From: Ailanthus altissimus
Lineage: Eukaryota; Streptophyta; Magnoliopsida; Sapindales; Simaroubaceae
Assembly: GCA_946807835.1 (NCBI GenBank)
Contig: OX327684.1
Span: forward strand, 34,656,501-34,720,500
DNA length: 64,000 nucleotides
Direction: 5' to 3'
Below the pieces are notes generated by a model, which was not told the DNA's origin, ran no database searches, and saw nothing but the letters and a program-made list of their open reading frames with translations. Below, piece by piece: positions 37,601-50,298 of this stretch. The position numbers and the translations under genes were made by a program. Numbering within the stretch: position 1 is the stretch's first letter; each line of letters starts with the position of its first letter.

Positions 37601-37982
37601 TGCTCTGATATCTTAGAAAGGTCAGATCCACCAACCACCCCAACTGTAACAACCTGCAAATTAAACAAAACTTCAAAATTTATTAAAGAAAAAGAAAACA
37701 AAAATACACTTGAAAGATGACATTACATTTACAAACGTCATTTACCTTTCTAAGCTCCCGCATGAACTCTAACATTTCTGCAGTTGCCACCTTGAAAATG
37801 AATAGAAAAAACAAAATTAAACTGAGAGAAAATGGGCAATTCGTTAAACAGCTACAACCATTTATTACATAAGAACCGAATTGAAAATTCATAGCAGATA
37901 AAAGATTTGGTACCTTTCGCGGGGCCGTAAGAGTTCCATCAACATCAAATAGAGCAATGAAACCCGGCTTCTTTGCCGCCAT
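34678..37982 (-). CDS. PMM: Phosphomannomutase
   Basis: Cytosolic HAD-family enzyme converting mannose 6-phosphate to mannose 1-phosphate, toward GDP-mannose for ascorbate and N-glycans. Exons in coding order: 37914-37982, 37746-37790, 37587-37653, 37076-37152, 36456-36491, 36169-36224, 35953-36052, 35760-35855, 35550-35639, 35086-35137, 34678-34736. All are GT-AG and in frame, giving 248 residues (Arabidopsis PMM: 246). The HAD nucleophile and acid are in DVDGTLT (Asp13, Asp15). Also present are [13 protein letters not shown], the substrate-binding [28 protein letters not shown] and [17 protein letters not shown] leader exon upstream ends in a 5'-UTR intron. An in-frame reading continues upstream of the ATG, but it enters the intron, so Met at 37982 is the start. 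Confidence 0.96.
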
Positions 37983-38300
37983 TGAAGTTGAATGTATATT
38001 ATCTGCAATCAAATTCTCAATAGTCAATACACTGAAGTTTTCAATAAGAAAGGATATTTCTTTCCTTTGAGTTCACAAAATATTTCACCTGAATAGAATT
38101 TGGAATTTGACTTGGCAGTGTGATGAGAAGGCGGAGCTCTGATCTCTGTAAAGCTGGAATTTGAACACGGAATTTAAATCAGATCTTGAATGGCGGAACC
38201 TTGGGAGTTTGCGGGAATTAAATAAATTCTTGAGGGGGTAACTTGAGAGTGAACTAGATCTGAAGAAGATCAGTCGCCAGTTGCGCATGGGCCCCATTTA
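37983..38300 (-). promoter_or_regulatory. PMM 5' UTR with a leader intron
   Basis: On the minus strand an acceptor (TTTGATTGCAG) lies about 23 bases before the ATG. A donor (CTATTCAG/GTGAAA) at 38088-38087 ends a CT-rich leader exon of about 200 bases that starts near 38290. Leader introns of this kind often raise expression in plants. Confidence 0.55.
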
Positions 38301-39778
38301 ACGATCGAAAGTTTCACCTTTGCTTCGACTGCGTCAATTACATTTATTTTTTAAAAGGAGTATATTATCCTAGCAAGGATGATAATTTCAAACCCGAATT
38401 TGAATTTGAATTAATTTGGATCTGAATATAAGTTTGTTTTTTATTATTTTTTATTGAACTTAAGTTATACTTGAATTTTTTTTAATGCGGGCTGGGTTCT
38501 AATTAAAGTTCAGGTTGAATTTAGGTAATTTGGCCTAGATTTTTATCTAATTTTTTAAATTTTTAGATAAAATTTGAACATTTAAATAATTTTATTAATT
38601 TGATTGTAAATTTTTAATCTAGTAATTCAATAATTGAAATTCTTTTATGTAATTATAAAAATAATTTTTTTTTTTTTACCATTGGCCCACGAAATACATT
38701 TACTTAATAGTTAGTAATTTAATACTTAAAAGAAATCAAATAATTAATTAGTACTTATTAGTTGTTTATAACTTTTAAATAATCAAAATAAAATCACACT
38801 ATCAAAATAATCCATTTTAACTGCAATCAACAAAATATATAATTCATGTTATCTAAAATTCTAAAGTTTCATAATCTATAATCCACAAATTGAAAATTTT
38901 CAAATGAATTTTTAAAATTTATTCATTTAGGTTTAGAAATTTGGGTTTTAAGACTTAAAAAAAAAAAATGAAAAACTTGGGTTTTCGAGCTGGATGTTTT
39001 CTAATTCTACAAAATCTGAATTTGGCCCGAATTCATTAAAAAAACTCGAATTTTCCATTTTTCTTGTTTGAATTTTCGAATTTTTTTAAATCCAAAACTA
39101 TATCCTTATTTTTTTTTTATCCATTCCTAATCGTAACTCTTAATTGGCATGAAAAATGTGTAATTTGGGTCGTGCGAAATGGGTGGAAGACGAAAGACAA
39201 GACTCTATTTTAGTAAGAGGACAAACTTTTGATTTGGTCCATCCACCCATTTTGAATGGGTTCAAAAGTTTTGGCAGCAAGCCATGTATGTACCAATAGC
39301 TACCAAACGTAAAGGAAGTTGCTTCCTTGGGACCCTTTTTTGTTTTAGTTCCGAGGAGGAAATTTCTGTGTCACCCTTACTTTTTTTATTTTATTGGTTT
39401 ACTGGGACAATTGGGCAACTTCCTTCGTACTTCCTCTTACTCCTTTTCCTTTGTGTTAATTTCCTTTGCTACAGTGGTAGAATGATGGAGATTACAAGTT
39501 AAAATTTCCTTAATTTGGCACTCATCGTTTAGGTTATCAAAATACGTTGGGTTGAATGGTGCAAGACATAAAATTCTGATTCACCATGGGAGGATTGCAC
39601 CGAAGAGTTCTTGAAAATATACCTGACAATTGACATAACTTATCGAATTACAAACTTATTATTTTCCAACGTATTATTCTAAAACTAATAAAATGGGGAA
39701 GAATATCATAATCCTTCTTGCTGCTTTGTACTTGTTAAACATTGAATAGAACAAATGGATCATATTGAATATTAAAAA
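38301..39778. other. Intergenic AT-rich repeat-like DNA
   Basis: 38385-39130 is AT-rich with many GAATTTGAATT-type phrases and ends reading CCCGAATTTGAA and TTTTATCCATTCC, which suggests an old non-autonomous element, though clean TIRs were not found. 39500-39778 is homologous to the 3' flank of the intact SDR gene (about 53460-53623), so the SDR duplication included its downstream flank. Confidence 0.4.
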
Positions 39779-40154
39779 TCAGAAGGGTGCCTCTTTCTTG
39801 CAGGAAAAGAAACAGCCAGAGGGACCGCCGTCGGGCAGCAATGCTAGCATCACAGGACTTTCAGCACCTTCTTCAACAGATAATACGCCAGCATGGAAGT
39901 TTATATCCTTTTTGACATATCCGGGACATACACAATTCACACACATTTTCGGATACCTCTTGGCTAAAATCCTTGTGTAAGTGTTGACAGCTGCTTTTGA
40001 GACTTTATAACCAGACGCATAGGGGCACCAGCCCTTGCTTCCAATTTGACCCTCTTTATAGTCTTTCTAATCATCACTCAACACCATTTCTATTCTCTCT
40101 TCTGTTAGGGTTTCAACGTCACCTAACACTGCTCTTGCTGATTCTGGTAAATCC

Positions 40155-42552
40155 TGCAACAAAAATACTGCATACGAGTAAACTTAATATGTTAAAAGAA
40201 AATTCAAAGAACGGTTCATATCAATAATCCTTCGGCAAATGAAAATTCAGTACCTTTAAGGCGGAGACATGGGAGAAAAGGTTACCAATTCTTGGTGAAT
40301 CAGATAATTGGAGGAGAGGAAGAAGTGCTTCACATGTTAGTTTGGTTCCATATTAGTTTGTTTTCAGGCACTCTTCACATAACTTGTCACTTCGAGTAAC
40401 AATTTCGTTCCAGTCGATTTCAGTATTACCCTTCGTCTATAGAAAACAAACATGTAGTAACACGCTTAATATTTATTTCTCATTGTCATCGCTATATTAT
40501 CTTTGGGATCATATAAGTTTGATCTCTGAAGCAAATAATGTGTTCCAAACTCACTTACAGTCTGCGGAAGGGCACGTTCTTAATCATATATTCAAGACAA
40601 TCTTACCATACCATAGCCCGAAGCTGCAAAAGCTTCCATATCCAGCTTGAAACTTGTAATTCCTGCATTGTTCACCTACACACAAGTCTAACATTTAGGA
40701 GCATTCTTGTTAATACTTGTGATATACTTCACCTTTTGACCCTAAGAAAAGAGCAAAACTAAAGAATGATGTAACTCAACGAAGAATAGTAGTACTGTGG
40801 AAGATTCTTTCAGATCTATCCATTAATAAATAATCTGGCACGATCAGAACGGTTTTCAGATTTATCATAAGCATGAAATTTTCTTAAACCTTAATGGTTT
40901 TTTTTATCTAATTTTGTATTGCGTTGCGGGATGTTGCCTGTTGGTGACTTAAATTATTTATTCTCAAATTGATCCCTGTGAATTTATCAAAAAAAAAAAA
41001 AAAATCCCTGGGAAATAGCTCGGTCAGCCCAATGGATTTGGGTTGAAAGATCGATCCATTAATGAATCTAATGTAGTTTTCCCTCTTTAAAAAACAAAAC
41101 AAAACAAAATTAAAAATTAAAAATGTAGTTTTTTAATTTGTCCGTTAAATTGGACGATTTAAACGAATTCATGACTTTCTTTTAGAGAAAAAGATATCTG
41201 AATTTCTAAGATTTTAAGTAAGTGATATGCAAGTTTTAATAGTTTTAAAATTTTTCTTTATACCCTTCCTTGTTAGATAATAAATTTCTTAATTTTAATA
41301 GAAAAAAAGACAAAAATGATAAAAGTACAATTTTATTCCTATTTTGAATATAAAAAAAATTAAAATTTAAGTAAATACTAAAAAAAAAACCTTAAATCTT
41401 CAACATCATAATTAAGGATCATACACTTAATCAACTAAATTATTCCAACTTTAAATTTATGTACAAATTTTAAATTTTATTAACATATGACCTTAAGACA
41501 CATGTTAATAATTTTAAAAATACAATGATAAGATTTGAACCTTGATCAAACCTCGATCAAACATATAATATGTAAAAGTACTTGTCACTAAGTTACACTA
41601 AATTTTGTGATATAATGTCAAACAAAAAATACAAAAAAAAAAGTGAAATGTTAACAGTCGATGGATGATTTTGCCCCTCATCCATTTTTTTTTTCTAATT
41701 CGAACAACTCTCTAAAAATACACCTAAAGCCTTAAGAAAACACACTCATTTCATTTAAAATTTTTTGATCAAATCCATGGTAAAATGAGATATATTTTGG
41801 GGTTGTGATAAAAATAAGTACATTAGTTAAAAATGAGTAAATTTAGTCAAATAATGGTGCAAAATGAGTGAAAATAATAGAGAATTAAAAAGTGGTAGAC
41901 ATGCCAAAGGACACTGGTGCTTGCCGTGGTATGCCGTCCATTTTGCGCAATGCACAATTGCTATGTGAAATGGACGGTCTCCATGTGCGGCACCTGCATC
42001 GGCTATTTTCATCGATTTTTTGCACTTTTCAAGTACTTTTTTAACATTCAGATCCTTTTTTTCATCAATCTTTTTTACAAAACCTACCTACATTATACTA
42101 TATAATAACAATCTTATAGTTTTAGTCACATTTATCATAACAAAAATTATATATCGATGTGTCCTTGATCTACTTAGGTGATTTTCTAATGTGAGAGTAT
42201 TTGTCAATTTGAGAACATTCATTGGGTATTTTTTCTCGTTAAAAAAATTGAGAAACGAGAAGAGAGAAAGAGGAAAAGGGGTAAAATGTTCTATTATAAT
42301 TTTTTTGGCTATAAAAAATTAGTGATTTAATATGTGGTTAAAAAAGAAAAATAATTAAAAGAGAGGCTAGTTATGAAAAATTTCCAAATAAGTGGACTAA
42401 TATCATTGTTGTTTAAGTCATATATGCAATCAAAAGTGACTAGCTAAATTGCTCTGTTCATAGATTGGTTAACTTCGTTGATGACGCCACATGATTAGTT
42501 TTTGTCAATTACTTTCATACTGGGTAAACTCAATACAAATAATTTAATATAC
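40155..42552. other. Introns of the SDR pseudogene
   Basis: The intron between pseudo-exons 3 and 2 (40676-42552) keeps patches homologous to intron 2 of the intact gene, for example GGTCAGCCCAATGGATTTGG at about 41021 and TTCATAGATTGGTTAACTTC at about 42459. Otherwise it is AT-rich with no gene. The 79-bp tandem duplication found in the intact gene's intron is absent here. Confidence 0.5.
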
Positions 42553-42643
42553 CAATATATCAAGCTTTCTGAATTGGGTTTTGATGAACTTTGAAAGAGA
42601 CGAAATAATGGAAGGGTTAATCACATCAAGCGTATGAAAAAAT

Positions 42644-43068
42644 TGAAAAAGAGAAGCAACAGCAGCAGCTGTAACAGAGTAGTTCAATAGCAAATCAATA
42701 AGGTGCCACGTTAGTTGGTACACCAAGCTGACTTGGTACACCAATCCTTACCATTTTAGGAATATGGCATAACAGAATTGAAGACTGAACATAGGGTGTG
42801 TGGCGACAAAATGCTGAAATTAAGGAAAGGTTGTTACAAGTTGTTAAGATGCTCCCGCCAAAATTATTTTGTACTTAAGTCTTATAAGTGTGGTAAGTCA
42901 AGGTCTATAAATAAGAGGTCTTGACGTATTGTACTATAATTCACCAAAATTTATAATAAAAGAAAGAATTTCTCAATTTGCATCTCTTTTTCGTACACTT
43001 ATCTTTTCTTGGAAAATCATTCTCTTTCCAGGAAAATCTTAGCTAAGCATTTTTTAAGTTTTCCTTCA
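42644..43068 (+). repeat. 5' LTR of the Copia element
   Basis: 425 bases, TG...CA (TGAAAAAGAGAAGC to TTTTCCTTCA). A TATA phrase (GTCTATAAATAAG) lies at about 42902. It is immediately followed by a primer-binding-site-like TAGTATCAGAGTCGAT, close to the TGGTATCAGAGC complement of initiator tRNA-Met. By eye it is about 90 per cent identical to the 3' LTR, indicating an old insertion. Confidence 0.9.
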
Positions 43069-43109
43069 TAGTATCAGAGTCGATAGGAAGTTCTTCCAAA
43101 AATAATCAA

Positions 43110-46100
43110 TCACACACTTCATTCTTGAATGCTCAAGTGAATAATTTGGTAATCAGTCAAAGCAGTAGCTTCACTTTCTCGAAGATAATAAAGCTGGACT
43201 GCAACAACTATTTACTTTGAAAATCTCATGTTTAGCCTATGCTCGTGGTAATGATCTAGAAGAGATCTTGATCAGTGAGAAGCCTTGTCTAGATCAGTTC
43301 TTGATGCAAGATAATAATGATGTGAATCTTGGCACAAATCTGAATCCATTGTACTAGATGTGGAGGAACAAGATTCACTTCTCATGAGCTGGTTGTTTGC
43401 CTCCATGACTGATTCTGTTCTAAGCTCAGTAATACAATGCAAGACTTAGCATTAAGTTTGGAAACATTTGGATCAAATGTTTGGAAGTCAATCTCTTGCA
43501 AGACTGACTCAGTTAAGGGCTCAATTGCAGACAAATAGAAAAGGCAATCAGAATATGAATGATTACTTCATGAAAGTTAAGAGTATTGTAGATAACTTGG
43601 CTATGGCAGGTAAACCAGTGCCAGATCAGGATCTAATTTCGTTCTTAACTGGACTTGGATCTGAGTATGATCCAGTGGTATTATTTGTATCAATTAGGTC
43701 TGAAGATCTTACAATGGTAGAAATATATTTCATCTTGATAAGTCAATAATGAATGATTGAGCTGTCTAACAACTTCTCTGATAAGAACATGTCTGCAAAT
43801 TTTGCTAATACTGATGGTAAGCAGAAGTATAAAGTAAGTTTTGATAAGTCTAGTTTTGAAGGATTCAAGAACATTAGTAATACTTCGAATCAAAATGTTC
43901 AAGGAAGAGGCAGAGGGAAGCCTTTCAGTACTGGTAGATGCAAGAATACTTAAAAAATTATGTGTCAAATTTATCTTAAGTCAGGGTATGGAGCTTCAAA
44001 GTATTGGCATCGATTCAAAGAAAACTATGTTCCAACCTTGCCTTAGGTGCCACCAGTAAACAATGAAGGAATGCAGAATCAACCTATTGCATATGTTGCT
44101 GAACTAGCTGCAGAAGCCATGGATGATATGAATTGGTATCTAGATAGTGGTGCCACGAATCATATCACAAAGAATATCAATAATATCACTGCTAGTAGGA
44201 AATACACAAGTATGGAAAATGTACTTATTGAAAATGGTAGCAAGTTAAAGATTTTGCATGTTGGTGACTGTTACTTTAACACACTAAGTCCTCACATACA
44301 AACTGAAACTTAAAAATATTTTGCACGTCCCTCAAATGCAAAAGAATCTTATTAGCATTTCTAAACTTGTCTTAGATCTTTGATTATTGAATTCACCAAA
44401 TCTCATTGTTTCATTAAGGATGTGAAAGGAAAAGCTTTGCTCAGAGGCACTGCTAGTGAAGGGTTGCATCAGCTCATTCCAAGCACCAATAAAGAGCTCG
44501 TACTTTTCTCAGCCCAAACCAACACAAAGTTGAAACATAGTTCCTTAATAACCTTATTTGTTGACTGTAAAATAAATAAATTAATACCTAAAAAAGAACC
44601 TGATTGTGTCAGCCTTTTAATTTTATTGCCCAATATTAATAGTAACAGACAAATTGATATGTACCATAGAATATTTGGTCATCCTCATGTTGAGGTACTC
44701 AGAAAAATTCTATCAATCTGTAATATTTCAAACATATTCTGTGTACTGCTTGTCAACTTGGAAAAAATCATAAACAACATTTCAATTCTAAAGAAATAAA
44801 AACATAACACCCTCTAGAATTAATCCACACAGATGTATGGGGATTTACACCTGTGCTTTCCGGTGATGGATTCAAATACTATGTGAGTTATATTGATAAT
44901 TATAGCAAGTTTACATTGATATATGATGAACACTTAAAATTACACATTTAATAAGAGTTTACATGATTGTTTTGTATTACTAGTGTATTTAATTTTTTTA
45001 ACTTAAGTATATTTACAATATTGTACCTAATTATCTTTTAACTATTTTGTGGTAGGTTCGGTAAAATAGGCATAACTTTCTACCTAAAGATCCAATTAAG
45101 GTGATTCTTGATCCTATGAAGAACTGACTCAATGGGCTAACATATTGTATTTGAGTCAGTAAGGCATAACATATAGGTTTTTTTGTCCTTATACTCAACT
45201 TCAAAATGGTAGAGCTGAGAGGACATATAGGCACCTTGTAAAGACTGGACTCACTTTACTTGCCCAAAGTGGTTTACCAACAACATATTGGTGGGAAGCT
45301 TTCATAACATTTATCTTTCTTATAAACAGAATGCCCACATCCATATTAAATTACAACTAACCTTTTGAACTTCTTTTAAAAAACAAACCTGATTATTCTT
45401 TCATGAACAAATTTGGTTGCAGATGTTATCTATATCTGAAACCTTATACTAAAAATAAACTACAGTTTCATATTGAGAAATGTATCTTTGTTAGGTATAG
45501 TTCCCAGTATAAGGGTTACAAGTGCTTAAATGCTAAAGGCAGATTATATATAACAAGACATGTGAATTTTAATGAAAACTTTTTTCCTTTTATATCTGAT
45601 AAATCTTTTGCTTCCTTGGTCAACTCAAATACAAGTAGTAGTACTTCTTCTAAACTAATGCCTCCCTTATACACTGTTGTCCTACTATACATTGTACATA
45701 GTCAGTCACAAATCCAAGCTGATACAAATCTTACCACAACTCAATCATTTGAAGCAAGAGATCAATCCTTCATATATGACAATCAAGTCATATTGCAAAA
45801 TTCTGTGTCTTACTCATCCTAAGTTACTGTAATAAACACTTCACCAAAACCTATTCAATTACCTCAAACACAAGAACATGATCTGACAAACACACACATC
45901 AGACCCTCATATATAATTAATTCTCACCCTATAATAACAAGATCCAAGAGAGGCATCTATAAAGCAAAGGTTTTAGTCACTAAAATAGAAGAACAAACCT
46001 TGGTACTGTCAAAGAAGCATTGCAATTGCCTCACTAGAAGAAAGCTATGGCAGAAGAGTATTGGGCTTTGCTCAAGAACAACACATAAAAGCTCGTTCTT

Positions 46101-48870
46101 TATCACTCTACTTATAAGGTAGTAGGCAATAAATGGATTTTTAAAGTAAAATAAAATTTTGATGGCAGTATAGCAAGGTAAAAGGCTCGATTGATAGCCA
46201 AAGGCTATCATCAAATTGCTGGGTTGATTTTTCAGAGACATTCAGCCCTATAGTCAAAGCCAACATCATTAGAGTAATTCTAATCATTGCCATCACTAAG
46301 GGCTGAACTCTTAAGCACATTGATATTAACAATGCATTCCTCAATGGAGCTTTTACAGAGACAGTTTACATGACACAATCAGAGGGGTTTGTGGTGCCCA
46401 AACAAAAAAATTTTGTGTGTAAATTGCACAAGGCACTGTATAGTCTAAAGCAGGCTTTAAAAGCCTGGTATGATAAACTTAGAGCTGCCTTACTTAAATG
46501 GGGGTTTGTTAACACTAATATGATATTTCAATGTTTATTTAGAGGTTTAAGGTCTCACAATTGGTAGATTTAGTATATGTTGATGACATTATTGTCACAG
46601 GAGCCAATTCCATAGAAGTATAATTAGTCATAACTCAGTTAAACAAGGAATTTTCCTTAAAAGAGCTTGAGGACCTTAAGTACTTTCTTGGCATTGAAAT
46701 TACCAAGATCAATATAGCTTTTTACTTATCACAAACAAAATATATCTCAGAGTTACTTCAAAAGACCAATATGTCAGCAGCAATGGGTTGTCCAACCCCA
46801 TAAGCTTTGGTGTAAAATTAACTAAGACATGTGATAAACTATTTCCCGATGCCATTTATACAGAAGCCTAATTGAAGCATTTCAGTATTTTACTTTTACT
46901 AGGCCTGAGATCACTTTTACTGTCAATAAACTTAGTCAATATCTATCTACCTCAACCATAACTCATTGGCAATGCTGCAAAAGGCTCATTCGATACTTGC
47001 AGGCCACAAAGAATCATGACCTTCTATTTCAACCTAGACAATCTTTAAATCTGATGGCCTTTACTGATGTTGACTGGGCCTATGACTTAGATGATTGATA
47101 GGGGTGTAAAAGTACTATTATTATTTGTACTTAACTTTTGTATTTTGCTCCAAATCATAACTATTTGGCTATTTAATTGTGTTTTTTGATCATAAATAGA
47201 TGCACGATAGAAAATGTGACGCATAGGAACAAACGGGAGGCGAATTGGATGTCAAACAAAAAAGTTACGCTTAAAATACGAAAGGAGCACCAGGCGAGCG
47301 ACTGAGCGCCGCGGCGCCCAGGTCAGTATCTGAGCGCCGCAGTGCTCGAGGTGGTGAACAGTGTCTAAAATAGTATTTTGCTACAGTAACCACTGAACAA
47401 TATTTTTGCTACAGTAAATCATGAACAGTATTTTAAAGATAAAAACTTATAAATAGAAAGCCAAAAACCCTATAAGAAGGGAAGAGAAAAAAAGAGAAAA
47501 GAGGCAAAAACTTAGAGAGAGAATTCACAACACAAATTAAAGATCAAAGCCAAAGATTGAAGAATCAAGATTCAAGCTTCAAGTCAAGATTGAGGGAGAA
47601 GCACATCAGGGAGTCACTTTGATTAGTTTTTCTTCTCTTTCTTTATCATTATACTCTTGTTCTTGTTGATCTTTATGAATTGGTTTGATACTTTTAGTTT
47701 TGTGATGAGTTAATTTGTTCATCTAGAGTTAGACTATGTGAACTTAGTATGGATTTGGATTGTGTTAATTTTAGTTTATGAACTTGATAAATTCAATTGA
47801 TTCATTCTATCTTGTGTTTAATGCTTTCATTATACTTGATCAATATTATGAATGATTGAGGAACCATGATGAACTCGACGGATGGATTCATGTGTTTAGC
47901 CTATGATAGTTTAATGCATGATCATAGGGTAACAACTATGAGTTCCATCTAGGATAGACATATACCTAGGTGGCATGTATGGTATAATTTAGACTTGATC
48001 TTAATGAATTACATTCTGATTTGATTACCATAGACATATAGGTGATTGTTAGAATGGGTAATATAGTCACTTGACCATCGACAGAGGCTTGTGATGAGAT
48101 TAATGTCTAAGCCAATCAATTGGTATTAAAGGATTAACTAAATGGTTAATGAATCCAATGAAATACTAGGGGACGAGTCAAAACCCTAGATTATCTTTAT
48201 TTTTGAATTCTACTCTTTACTTTTGTTTAGTTAATTGAGAGAATTAGATTAGTTACATAAATTCCATATTTTGATTTTCTGAATAAAAGTTAAGTAGGTA
48301 TAATTTTAGTACTTAATTTATAGAATTAGATTGCATAGTCCCTGTGAGATCGATATCTGGACTTAAAATCTTATATTACTTGATACGATAGCGTGCATTT
48401 GCACTTAGCTACTATAACACAACAATCAATGATCAACGATCTTATGGAGGGTATTTTGTTTTCTTGGCTGGCAACCTTGTTTCTTGGAGCTCCAAAAAGC
48501 TAAGAGTTGTGGCTAAGTCTAGTACTGAATCTGAATATAGAGCCCTGGCATAAATTGTTGTTGAACTCACTTGGTTGCAATATCTATTTACTGAATTACA
48601 GTTACATATTCCTTCTACATTAATTATCTGGTGTGATAATTAAGGAGCAACCTCTTTAGCCAAAAATCCCATATTTCACAGCCGTACCAAACATATCAAA
48701 GTTGATGTTCACTTTGTTCGTGATAAGGTCATGAATGGTGAACTTGATATCCATTATGTACCTTTCGAACATCAGACAGTTGATATATTCACAAAAGCAT
48801 TGGTCATTTCTCGATTTCTTGCTCTTAAAACCAAGCTCAATATCACTCCTCGACAGTTGAGTTTGAGGAG
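43110..48870 (+). pseudogene. Copia gag-pol, fragmented
   Basis: Recognisable pieces in order: gag (UBN2-type) around 43468-43740 (FGSQSLARLTQLRAQLQ, MNDYFMKVKSIVDNL); protease with WYLDSGATNHIT at about 44131-44170; gag-pre-integrase YHRIFGHPHVEVLRKI at about 44661; integrase start HTDVWGFTPV...YVSYIDNYSKF at about 44827-44920, then broken; integrase C-terminal part at 45400-45590; reverse transcriptase at 46370-46700 with KLHKALYSLKQALKAWYDKL and YVDDIIVTGAN; RNase H at 48434-48860 with [16 protein letters not shown] and HSRTKHIKVDVHFVRD. Numerous stops and frameshifts interrupt every domain. A disrupted stretch of about 130 bases follows 44930. No product is expected. Confidence 0.88.
47096..48428. 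mobile_element. Solo LTR nested in the Copia element
   Basis: 1333 bases, TG...CA (TGATAGGGGTGTAAAAG to AACACAACAATCA), flanked by a perfect 5-bp duplication ATGAT (47091-47095 and 48429-48433). Removing it and one ATGAT joins the Copia reading frame: YDLDD meets [10 protein letters not shown] of the RNase H region. A TATA phrase (ACTTATAAATAG) lies at about 47446. The length and the leader-like 3' half (including CCCTGTGAGATCGATATCTGG) suggest a Ty3/Gypsy family. Solo LTRs arise by recombination between the two LTRs of one element. Confidence 0.9.
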
Positions 48871-48873
48871 GGA

Positions 48874-49315
48874 TGAAAGAGAGAAGCAACAACAACAGTT
48901 GTTATAGAGTAGTTCAATAGCAAATCAATAAGGTGCCACGTCAGCTGGTACACCAAGCTGACTTGGCACACCAATCCTTACCATATCAAGAATATGGCAT
49001 AACAAAATTGAAGACTGAACATAGGGTGTGTGGCTGCAAAATGCTAAAATTAAGGAAAAGTTAAGTTGTTAAAATGTTCTCGTCAAAAATTATTTTGTAC
49101 TCAAGTCTTATAAGTGTGTTGAGTCAATGTCTATAAATAAGAGGTCTTGACGTATTGTACTATAAATCACCAAAATTTACAATAAAAGAAAGAATTTCTC
49201 AATTTGCATCTCTCTCTCGCACATTTATCTTTTCCTAAAAAATCATTCTCTTTTCTTAAAAAATCATTCTCTTTTCAGGAAAATCTTAGCTAAGCATTTC
49301 TTAAGTTTTCCTTCA
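48874..49315 (+). repeat. 3' LTR of the Copia element
   Basis: 442 bases. It is 17 bases longer than the 5' LTR, mainly because a phrase containing AAATCATTCTCTTTTC is tandemly doubled near 49236-49276. It is preceded by the polypurine tract at about 48863-48873. Confidence 0.9.
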
Positions 49316-49475
49316 AAAACACAAGGTTAGCAAGATCGGAGGCATTGAGTTTTTCAATAACTTCAAGGCTCCTATTTCATCTTTATCAGTTAACACTACC
49401 GTGATTCGTTTTGAAGTTAATTGCCTCGCTATTTCAAACCCAATCCCTATGTTTGTCCTTATAACAACTGCACGC

Positions 49476-50298
49476 CTTTAATTGTAAACTATATTTCACA
49501 AAGTTGTGGTCTCATTATAATAGCAGGCAGCTCCATGAGTGTGTGTGGCTGTTCAAAACGAGGTAACTAAACTTAAAATCATCCATGGACATCTTCTCGC
49601 CCATTTTTAAAGCATTTTTCATAAAAGTTACCTTGCTTTGCTTCTCTATATTCATAGCATCTGGGATCACACTGGTCTCAACAACCACCGCACTTCGCAT
49701 TGGTCCGAGTTACTTGTCATTTTGGAGCTCAAATTTTGGTTAATTATGTTTTTGACTCAAAATGTTGGTCGTTTTTTTTTAACCCAATGTTACTGATTAT
49801 CACTCATAATATTTTCTATTCATTTCTTTAATCCATATTTTCTTGAACAAGTTTGGAATTTAAAATGTTGTCAAGTATAAATGTGTCTAATATATTGATG
49901 GCCTTATTATTAGTATGTTAAGCTAGATACATGAATTACAAACATTTTGATATAGTTAAATTCTTAAAATTAAGAAGAAAAAAAATGTCATTTTTGTCCT
50001 TAGTTTTATGGATATATACACTTAGACCTCACTTTTCTAATATGTACCATATTAGTTCATGTAGATATGAAAAGAATAATAAAATTTACCAAACTTATTA
50101 CTATAGTAGGATGACAATTTAGTATGAATTCAAGAAATTTCGAAACTCGACGTAGCCCAGATTCGAAAATTAACCTGAAAAAATCTGGGCTAAATTGTGG
50201 ATCTAAAATTTGCAAGACTCAGTCCGAATTCGGGTTTGCAAGATGCTGCCCCTTTTATTTATTTATTATTTTTTAAATAATTTTCATTTAAGAGAAAC
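49476..50298. other. Region upstream of the SDR pseudogene
   Basis: 49500-49735 is of higher complexity. It includes a minus-strand open frame of 61 codons (49515-49700) starting MRSAVVVETSVIPDAM, which I do not recognise. It could be a remnant exon of the pseudogene's upstream neighbour. The rest is AT-rich. 50125-50250 has CCGAATTCGGGTTTG-type repeats. Confidence 0.35.

Larger units (their letters stand above)
42644..49315 (+). mobile_element. Decayed full-length Ty1/Copia retrotransposon inside the SDR pseudogene
   Basis: 6.67 kb, plus orientation, with two LTRs, a primer-binding site and a polypurine tract (GAGGAGGGA) directly before the 3' LTR. Domain order gag - protease - integrase - reverse transcriptase - RNase H is that of Ty1/Copia. 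It sits in exon 2 of the SDR pseudogene. The target duplication falls in an A run, so it is ambiguous (AAAAT / AAAAC). It carries a nested solo LTR (47096-48428). Many stops and frameshifts make it inactive. Confidence 0.92.
39779..49475 (-). pseudogene. SDR (carbonyl/salutaridine-reductase-like) pseudogene split by a retrotransposon
   Basis: Same exon plan as the intact SDR gene at 53624-56171: exon 5 39779-40153, exon 4 40254-40436, exon 3 40607-40675, exon 2 in two parts, 42553-42643 and 49316-49475, separated by the Copia element at 42644-49315. Exons 3 and 4 keep exactly the lengths of the intact gene (69 and 183 bases). Damage: a TAG stop in exon 5 (40067-40069), a changed cofactor loop (TGANRGIG has become IRTNIGIG) and the insertion itself. 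The catalytic Tyr/Lys region of exon 5 is still readable but a neighbouring Ala has become Gly. No first exon equivalent was found. It cannot make an enzyme. Confidence 0.92.

Noticed and set aside
37683..38027. PMM start further upstream at a reading beginning TIENLIADNIHST
   Set aside because: This part contains a leader-intron acceptor just before the ATG, and the family starts at MAAKKPG.
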